From NCBI GenBank assembly GCA_035610365.1, contig CM069433.1:79518236-79582235 (forward strand): a stretch of 64,000 bases of DNA, written 5' to 3'. This document shows positions 62,838 to 64,000 of the stretch, piece after piece; the stretch's first letter is position 1, and every line of letters begins with the position of its first letter. This DNA comes from Aquatica leii (lineage: Eukaryota; Arthropoda; Insecta; Coleoptera; Lampyridae). The notes under the pieces are model-generated. The model did no database searches. It saw nothing but the letters and a program-made list of their open reading frames with translations, and was not told where the DNA came from. The position numbers and the translations under genes are program-made.

Positions 62838-64000
62838 ATGGATCGTTTTTTAGTCAAGAAAAGGAAAATAAATAGCGAGACTCCTTCGGAAACAACCACT
62901 CGCGATAAAGTTCCTATTATTTTGCATCCCGTTCTTGTTAATACAGAAAGTAATCCACCAACGGCGTCATCTTCACAAGTGAGTGTTGGCAGCTTTCCCA
63001 TCACTATTCGGGATCATAACCTTCCATCTCGTGATATCGGTACCTACATAGGGAACATGTCTGCCCTAAACGTGAATGATCACAACAAATATGAACTTTT
63101 GATGAATCCCTGAACTTCTGCACAATATTATAATTTTCCTACGTCTACTCACATTAAACGTGGACGTGAAGAACAAAGGCGGATAAACTGTAGCTATTTT
63201 AAAAAGTATCCATGGCTTGTATTTTCTGAAGTCAAGAACGGTCTTTTTTGCAAATATTGCGCTATATTTTGTTATCAAACATTAGCAGGGAGACAGCAAA
63301 CTGTACCCTTGAAAAAGTTGGTAACTGAACCTCTACAAAAATATGCAAAGCTTGCAGACAAAAACGGAGATTTAGAGAGCCATGCGTCTTATAGATATCA
63401 TAAAAAAACCGAAATAGACGGAAAATCATTAATTTCGTTTTTGAAAATCCTCAACAGGAAATTAGAAATTGCTTGAGTGAAAGAAAAAAACAAGTGTTGG
63501 AAAATAGATCTCGTCTCATCCCTTTAATAAAAACTATTATATTACATGGTCGGCAAAATATTCCCTTAAGAGGACATAGAGATGACGGCAGCTTCTTTGA
63601 AACGAGTGAAGACTCCGTACAAAATGATGGCAACTTTAGGTCGTTATTGCGATTCCGAATTGACAGTGGTGATACTGAGCTAGAAAAACATCTAAAATCA
63701 GCCAAATCAAATCCTACTTACATTAGTAAAACTACAACTAATGAATTAATACGTTGCTGTGGAGAAGAAGTCTTGAAAATAATAAAAGAAAGAGTTACTG
63801 CAGTAAAGTATTACAGCGTGATTTTTGATGTAACTACAGACAAATCACACACTTTGCAGTCAAGTCTTTCGTTACGTTATGTGTATAACAACACTGTAAA
63901 AGAAGACTTCGTCGGTTTTCTTGATCTACACGAAGCTAATTATTCTGATAAGGAATTAATCAATTAAGTATCTAATTCAGTAGCATATAATCTCGGATAT
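62838..64000 (+). pseudogene. hAT transposase, ZMYM1-like, running off the window
   Basis: The ATG at 62838 gives MDRFLVKKRKINSE. The frame stops at 63111, and the next part (63113-63475, another frame) has the TTF-type finger region: FKKYPWLVFSEVKNGLFCKY with C at two positions. 63473-63967 carries the start of the catalytic domain: NIPLRGHRDDGSFFETSEDS, NFRSLLRFRIDSGD, RCCGEEVLKII and VIFDVTTDKSH, which holds the first catalytic Asp (usual form DETTD). This matches insect ZMYM1-like hAT transposases. At least two frame breaks and a stop at 63965 mark it as inactive. The rest lies beyond the window edge. Confidence 0.8.

Overview
The window looks like AT-rich intergenic DNA from an arthropod, most likely an insect. 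The evidence is the mix of element families (mariner, P-like with a THAP finger, ZBED5-like and ZMYM1-like hAT, MULE, Copia, Ty3/Gypsy, BEL/Pao, Polinton, DUF4806-carrying elements), the splice-site style and the low GC. I cannot name the species. I recognise no complete host gene; two short exon-like stretches (21979-22080 minus, 23840-24208 plus) are the only host-gene candidates. Almost everything identifiable is a transposable element, often one inside another.

Left third (1-28950), mostly old relics: a palindromic MITE (1916-2327); a mariner (2815-7315) split by a Copia retrotransposon with both LTRs (3189-6461); a P-element-type THAP transposase (8784-9071 and about 10824-12670) split by a ZBED5-like hAT transposase (9082-10544); a MULE tail (12955-13577); two elements with CCAGCAAAC ends carrying a DUF4806 gene (14051-18401 and 19199-20878), the first hit by a mariner with very long inverted repeats (14446-17048); and a decayed Ty3/Gypsy with diverged LTR pieces (24206-28715) holding another mariner.

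Centre (28955-47868): a structurally complete 18.9-kb Polinton/Maverick, a virus-like transposon, bounded by the 6-bp target duplication TGTATA. Its terminal inverted repeats are built from about 52-bp iterons plus a 20-bp palindrome. Gene order is: a tandem pair of small signal-peptide/membrane proteins, an IDVQG-family protein, [nested Gypsy], a Cys-rich unknown, protein-primed DNA polymerase B (plus strand); a chromodomain integrase, a small unknown, a conserved Polinton protein and the packaging ATPase (minus strand); then a phospholipase A2-type minor capsid protein, adenain-like protease, penton, a 53-aa basic protein, double-jelly-roll major capsid protein and a second IDVQG protein (plus strand); and last a minus-strand block of small accessory genes including a CxxC paralogue pair. 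PolB and integrase would serve replication and insertion. ATPase, protease, penton and major capsid form a virion module, and the PLA2 protein fits a membrane-breaching minor capsid role. Several genes carry single-base-type frameshifts although the terminal repeats match over 197 bp. A 2.35-kb Gypsy derivative (30873-33217) with identical 138-bp LTRs and an intact 624-aa ORF sits inside.

Right third (47869-64000): the flank holds degenerate TTTGCAG repeats, then a BEL/Pao relic (50344-54380) with a 156-bp MITE in it, a non-autonomous hAT-type element with an exact 8-bp target duplication (54539-55383), a mariner remnant (about 57640-58392), a hAT C-terminal remnant (about 59618-60250, minus) and a ZMYM1-like hAT transposase that runs to the right edge (62838 onward).
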